Made by a program: the position numbers and the translations under genes
Assembly: GCA_014843695.1 (NCBI GenBank)
Contig: CM026395.1
Location: 46,133,270-46,197,269 of the forward strand
Length of the DNA: 64,000 bases
Direction of reading: 5' to 3'
DNA from: Archivesica marissinica
Lineage: Eukaryota > Mollusca > Bivalvia > Venerida > Vesicomyidae
The notes under the pieces: model-generated
What the model was told of the DNA's origin: nothing
Database searches by the model: none
The model's input: the letters and a program-made list of their open reading frames with translations, nothing else
Part shown: in pieces, positions 59,880 to 64,000 of the stretch
Layout of the letters: each line of letters starts with the position of its first letter
How positions within the stretch are numbered: the stretch's first letter is position 1

Positions 59880-59990
59880 CTTAATTACGACAGGTTGATT
59901 GCCTCAAATTGAAATGCATCGAGGCGGCCATCTTGGATTAACCAAGTCACATGAGTGTCAAAAGAAATCAAATTATACTCATTTTAAAAG
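59880..59990. repeat. Left copy of ~100-bp direct repeat flanking the LINE remnant
   Basis: GACAGGTTGATTGCCTCAAA, GGCGGCCATCTTGGATTAAC, CAAGTCAC and ATCAAATTATAC also occur at 60973-61085 with about 10% differences. Confidence 0.85.
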
Positions 59991-59999
59991 TACGTTTAG

Positions 60000-60965
60000 C
60001 TTTTCTACATTAGATAAGCTTGGAAATCCTGAATATACTGATGGGTTAAATTGTCTCCATTGCAATATGTATTTGTGTGTCCGTGTTGAAAAGGGAGTAA
60101 GCGGATATCATAATATAAGCTGCAGTGTAACAAAACGTGACTCTCAGACTCAATGTTATCACAGGATGGGCATTTGCAATCATCAACATTTAAGTATTCA
60201 TATCTACCCGTCTCTATTCTTATTGGGGTCACTCCTAACCGAATCTTACTGAAAGCCGCCCTTTGTGTCTATGGGGCATTATAAGCTTCAGTACTGTTCA
60301 ACCAAAAACGCATACCAGTCGGATAATACATTCAGTAGTGTTTGCAAATCATGAGCAATGGAAGTCATGATAGCGCAGTTGTAGTGGTCGCTTCGTGTGC
60401 GAAAGGCCCGGAGTTCGAACCCCGTTGGAGTCGTTACTATTGTGCCATTATGCAAGGCATTTAAATGCCACATTGCCTCTTCTCTCTCCCTCATGGCGAT
60501 GAATTCCAATAGGAATTGAGAGGTCTCGAGAGTGATTAATATAAGTTGTAAGAACTTATTTCGCAATCGAGCTAAAATAAATTTGTATAAACCAAATAAT
60601 GAGCATTTTCCGCTAATAAGACAATATCATCAGCATACAATAATATACATATCGTTGCATCGCCATAAGTAACCCCTATATCAAAACTCTTTAGATATAC
60701 AACTAAGTCATTGATATAAAGGTTGCAATGCAAAGGAGATAGGATGTACCTTGTCTCAAACCAGAATTGACATCGAACCAATCGGTGTTAAATGAGTTGA
60801 CGCTAACACAAGATACTACAGAGGAGTAGAGAGACATACTAGCTTTTAATATTGTACCAGTCACACACGATTCAAGGAGTATTTTCCAATGTTTATCTCT
60901 GTTAATAGAATCGTAGGCTTTTCTAAAATCAACGAAGGATGTATATATAGACTTTGTAAGTTTTT
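60000..60965 (-). pseudogene. LINE remnant (RT plus Cys/His segment) split by a SINE
   Basis: On the minus strand the RT part (60965-60593) shows FVDFRKAYDSINRDK (motif A), NSGLRQG and, after a frameshift, ILSPLHCNLYINDLV (motif B), then an intact ILLYADDIVLLAENA (motif C). A family A SINE sits at 60369-60591. Beyond it (60290-60000) is the C-terminal segment TPIRIETGRYEYLNVDDCKC with the Cys/His motif CPSCDNIESESHVLLHC. The thumb region between the two is missing, so there was also a deletion. It is a different LINE from that at 13023-14999. Confidence 0.8.
60369..60591 (+). mobile_element. SINE family A, full-length copy inside a LINE
   Basis: GATAGCGCAGTTGTAGTGGT (A box), GCCCGGAGTTCGAACCCCGT (B box), the family body, CGAGAGTGATTAATATAAGT and an AAATAAATTTGTATAA tail that joins the LINE directly. 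Confidence 0.92.
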
Positions 60966-60972
60966 TCCTCGT

Positions 60973-61085
60973 CCACTTATGACAGGTTGATTACTTCAAA
61001 TTGAAATGTATGTAGGCGGCCATCTTGGATTAACCAAGTCACTTAACTGTCAAAAAAATCAAACTATACCCATTTTATCAACACA
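60973..61085. repeat. Right copy of the ~100-bp direct repeat
   Basis: GACAGGTTGATTACTTCAAA, GGCGGCCATCTTGGATTAAC and ATCAAACTATAC, matching 59880-59990. Confidence 0.85.
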
Positions 61086-61249
61086 AATATTTAATTTAAC
61101 ATTTTTACTAAAATCTATGGGTGTAGCTACATTTATATTATTTGAAACGTTTATTTATTTTTATGTCAGTTTTCATTAAATTGGCCAAGACTAAGTAAAT
61201 TCTGATGTAGCTGATGTCATAACTACCCACAAACATTGACACTCGCAAT

Positions 61250-61467
61250 CAGTTTGAATAATATGACAGCTTAGTCTAGTTTTCAAATATGTAATCCGAT
61301 TTTCATTTTTTAGAATTATTCTCAATTTCCCAATTCGATGGTGCTTAAATAGGGCAAACAGTTTGAATAATATGACAGCTTAGTCTAGTTTTCAAATATG
61401 TAATCCGATTTTCATTTTTTAGAATTATTCTCAATTTCCCAATTCGATGGTGCTTAAATAGGGCAAA
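61250..61467. repeat. Perfect 109-bp tandem duplication
   Basis: Copies at 61250-61358 and 61359-61467, starting CAGTTTGAATAATATGACAG, appear identical. A third copy starts CAGTT and then departs. Confidence 0.97.
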
Positions 61468-62062
61468 CAGTTCATTCTCTCCAATAAAATTGGAAACATC
61501 TCAAGTTGACATATATATATGTAGCCAACATAGCATGAACACATCTTTTAAATGATACATTAATGTCATTACGATGCATTGAATAAAGATTCTTATGCTC
61601 CACATATCTGACATAGAGATCTAAATGCATTGTCAATCAAAGGCAAGTATGGAGAATGAAATTGGAAACTTGCGATAAATGGAACACAACCTCGAATTGT
61701 ATGTTGCTGATTTTGCTTATTAAGGGGGACCTTGATTTTTCTCCTCTTGAATGTCAGGATTGTCTGGAAATTTAGATTAAACAGCCACACTGTTATGGAA
61801 AGAAATGCGATCACATTTCATTTAGTTTGTAAGCAGACACTAGTAATGACATTTTGGGTTAATCGCCTAAAATTATCAGAGAATGGCGACAGTAAATTAT
61901 CAAATCGTTTGTATCAAGAGTAGATATCTACAGACAAGATGTGCACTTCATTAAGATGGCTGATAAAAACAAACGTAGTGATTTAGAGAAATGCACTCAG
62001 ACTATTAGCTAGCTTGTCGAGCGTTAGAGGTATAATGGATATCATATCTGTCTCGTGATCGA
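61468..62062. other. Spacer, no gene seen
   Basis: Short ORFs on both strands near 61593-61923 without recognised domains. Confidence 0.4.
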
Positions 62063-62222
62063 CGTGAACTAGAACCCCGACAGGTCGTGAACTAGAACCC
62101 CGACAGGTCGTGAACTAGAACCCCGACAGGTTGTGAACTAGAACCCCGACAGGTCGTGAACTAGAACCCCGACAGGTTGTGAACTAGAACCCCGACAGGT
62201 TGTGAACTAGAACCCCGACAGA
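62063..62222. repeat. 23-bp minisatellite, 7 copies
   Basis: The unit is CGTGAACTAGAACCCCGACA plus GGT. The only visible variation is CGTG/TGTG at the unit start. Confidence 0.97.
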
Positions 62223-62245
62223 ATCACATACTCACACGTAGAATT

Positions 62246-62400
62246 CGTGTAGCGCAGTGGTAACGCATTCGCTTCAGGTGCCACAGGCCCGGAGTTCGCC
62301 CCCCCCCCCTGGCGGTGGATTGCATCAGTAATGAGGTTTGGAGATTAATATAAGTTGTAATAACTTGGTTCACAATCGAGCTCCAATAAATTTGTATAAA
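62246..62400 (+). mobile_element. SINE family A with internal deletion at a poly-C run
   Basis: GTGTAGCGCAGTGGTAACGC (A box) and GGCCCGGAGTTCG, then 13 C residues in a row and a jump to TGGCGGTGGATTGCATCAGT. The part from the B box to the middle body is deleted. Normal 3' end with CAATAAATTTGTATAAA. Confidence 0.85.
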
Positions 62401-62447
62401 CTACCAGAACCACGGTGGTGGCGAGCTTATATAATATACTAAGGATA

Positions 62448-62640
62448 TCCGATTAGCGCAGTTGTTAGCACGCTCGCTTCTCATAAATGCAACGTGGGTA
62501 CAATCCTCGGACCGGGAAGTATGTGAGATGGTATGGTGGACGCCAGCTCGTACAGGTGGGTGTTCTCCGGTTTCCTCTTACACGAATTAATATCAGTTGC
62601 TAAGATTTGTTATGTAAAATATCTAAAATTTATACTTTAG
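62448..62640 (+). mobile_element. SINE family C, second copy
   Basis: TCCGATTAGCGCAGTTGTTA, GGGTACAATCCTCGGACCGG, GAAGTATGTGAGATGGTA and a CTCCGGTTTCCTCTTACACG segment match the copy at 11436-11675. The 3' end is shortened. Confidence 0.82.
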
Positions 62641-62780
62641 GCAAGAAACTTAAATCCACATGGCCTTTTCTCTCTTCCTCAATGCGATGGATTCAATCAG
62701 GAATAAGGTCTCGAGAGCGATTTAAAAACTAATGTTGCATGAATCGGTTTTGATATTAGCTAAAAAGAAATGTGTATAGA
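62640..62780 (+). mobile_element. SINE family A, body and tail only
   Basis: GGCAAGAAACTTAAATCCAC, GCGATGGATTCAATCAGGAA, GGTCTCGAGAGCG and a GTGTATAGAC tail. It follows the family C copy without a gap. Confidence 0.75.
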
Positions 62781-63029
62781 CTACGCTATTGCTGATAGTG
62801 CCTTAATGGATGCTTGGTTATATTGAAATGTGCATACAATGACATTGATGGGAGGCGAGGCGAGGTGCACAATTTGCATATTAAGCAGCATTCGTATGCA
62901 ATAGCTGTCGTCCTGGGACTAATAAAAGGTTAATAGCCGTTTCAGGCGAGGCGTTTAGAAAATGATTCCGTTTGAAATGTCCTGAATAGTCGTCCTCAAA
63001 TACAAGTAGACTATATGTTTTGATTATAG
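62781..63029. other. Spacer, no gene seen
   Basis: No recognised feature. Confidence 0.4.
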
Positions 63030-63610
63030 TAGGGATGGCAACGAATAACCAAATATTCGAATATTCGCGCGAACGTCCGAATATCCGAATACTATTCCAG
63101 TATTCGAATATTCGGGAGGGAAGAAAATCATAAAATCAGATACGTCGTTGTTGTTTTCTTTTCAATAAAACCTTACAAAGTTACAATACAAAAGAAATCG
63201 CCCGAGGAGGTGTGAATAAACCATGTTGTGGTCGCAACCACGGCAGGTGTTAATTGACACTTGTCATGAAATTGGATAATTACAGTAGGTTCTAAGGTAG
63301 GTATTGTTTGAATTTTATTGTTTAATTTATAAACATGTTTGATGAGTTAAAGAGCTATCTGCTCGAGAAAATAGATCCCCATGTGAAACCCCTTGAGTGG
63401 TGGCGGGAAAATGAACTGAAATTCCCCACTGTCGCTCACGTCGCCCGTGGACTACTGTCAGTAGCAACAACGTCAGTCCTTGCCGAACGCATCTTCGCCG
63501 CAACTGGTCTACTTATCAACAGGCTAAGAAACAGATTATCCACTTCTCTTGTTGACAACATTATTTTTTTGAACAAAAACAACGTTCAAAAAGGTATATA
63601 GATTTAGTTA
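63030..63610 (+). mobile_element. hAT transposon remnant, internally deleted
   Basis: The left end TAGGGATGGCAACGAATAAC, followed by palindromic ATTCGAATATTCG repeats to about 63115, is typical of one group of hAT elements. The C-terminal dimerisation domain is only 200 bp further on, so most of the transposase is deleted. I could not find the right terminal repeat. Confidence 0.75.
63335..63601 (+). pseudogene. hAT transposase C-terminal dimerisation domain
   Basis: An 88-residue frame contains PLEWWRENELKFPTVAHVAR, then LLSVATTSVLAERIFAATG and INRLRNRLSTSLVDNIIFLN. This is the hAT dimerisation motif (W-W, A-R-LS-ATS-ER-F-G, R-RL) nearly in full. The BED finger and the catalytic RNase H-like part are absent. 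The ATG at 63335 is chance or an internal methionine. Domesticated hAT genes exist, but with only this domain and the element's own left end beside it, a decayed transposon is the simpler reading. Confidence 0.85.
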
Positions 63611-63851
63611 AATTAAGAGACCGTTATTGTCTCTTGAGGGAAAATAGTTAGGTTATTTGAAGATTTTGATGGCTCTGTTGCTCTCCTCACGGCGTGCACG
63701 TCGCGGTCGGGACACATCTCGCAGCAGCAGCGTATGGTTCTGGGGTATTTTGGCTGTGGAACATGCGACGCTGGACACACGTATGAGCATGTCTGTTCTA
63801 CATAAGTGATAGGTTCATAGACTGACCATGGAGCGATATAGATCACTAAGA
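63611..63851. other. Spacer, no gene seen
   Basis: No recognised feature. Confidence 0.4.
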
Positions 63852-64000
63852 ATGTGTGTGTTTTACGTTTCTTTATCGTCGCTACCGGATGCCCTCCTGT
63901 GCGACGTCTCATTAGTCATTTTAGATTTATGGAGGACAGTGCAATGATACAGACAGAGACCCGTTCCAGAGTCTCCTCTGGTTATTTTACGTGCACGGTG
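63852..64000 (-). mobile_element. SINE family B, copy cut by window end
   Basis: TGTTTTACGTTTCTTTATCG, CGCTACCGGATGCCCTCC, CATTAGTCATTTTAGATTTA, GGAGGACAGTGCAATGATAC and AGTCTCCTCTGGTTATTTTA match copies at 45150-45682. Confidence 0.88.

Overview
This window is repeat-dominated eukaryotic nuclear DNA, most likely from a marine or freshwater invertebrate and possibly a bivalve mollusc. That guess rests on the mix seen here: several tRNA-headed SINE families, Tc1-type, hAT and pogo-type elements, non-LTR retrotransposon fragments, and a transposon-like gene family I associate with aquatic invertebrates. Nothing in the sequence fixes the species. I see no prokaryotic operon, no rRNA, no CRISPR array and no complete host gene. 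The only plausible host coding sequence is one exon of a single-pass membrane protein (17139-17474, minus strand).

Layout. 1-7145: three nested or related satellites with unit lengths of about 59, 46 and 53 bp. 7146-12900: dispersed repeats (SINEs, a pogo-like MITE, a CRE/CCAAT-bearing repeat) and four more tandem arrays. One of these is a satellite built from a 10-bp and a 7-bp word (9108-10183). Another is a 12-bp minisatellite that grew from a SINE tail (10615-10995). 13023-14999: a 5'-truncated LINE on the minus strand with a 7-bp target-site duplication. 17139-17474: the membrane-protein exon. 18277-22256: a decayed element with imperfect inverted repeats, encoding a large transposase-like protein with nuclease-like motifs and a cysteine-rich C-terminus. 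22966-31976: a 9-kb array of a 25-bp unit. 31977-32976: exactly 1000 Ns. 32977-44805: an 11.8-kb array of a 15-bp unit that yields a spurious 2,898-codon ORF. 44806-64000: transposon graveyard with a cluster of minus-strand SINEs, a second diverged fragment of the transposase-like family (46895-47715), a Tc1 element with perfect inverted repeats (51525-53262), an internally deleted Tc1 relative (53635-54495), a LINE broken by a SINE (60000-60965), a hAT remnant (63030-63610) and several young minisatellites.

Together the features describe a region where tandem repeats arise and expand repeatedly, some visibly from transposon sequence, and where transposons nest in each other. The very long ORFs in the tandem arrays follow from unit composition and length and should not be read as genes.
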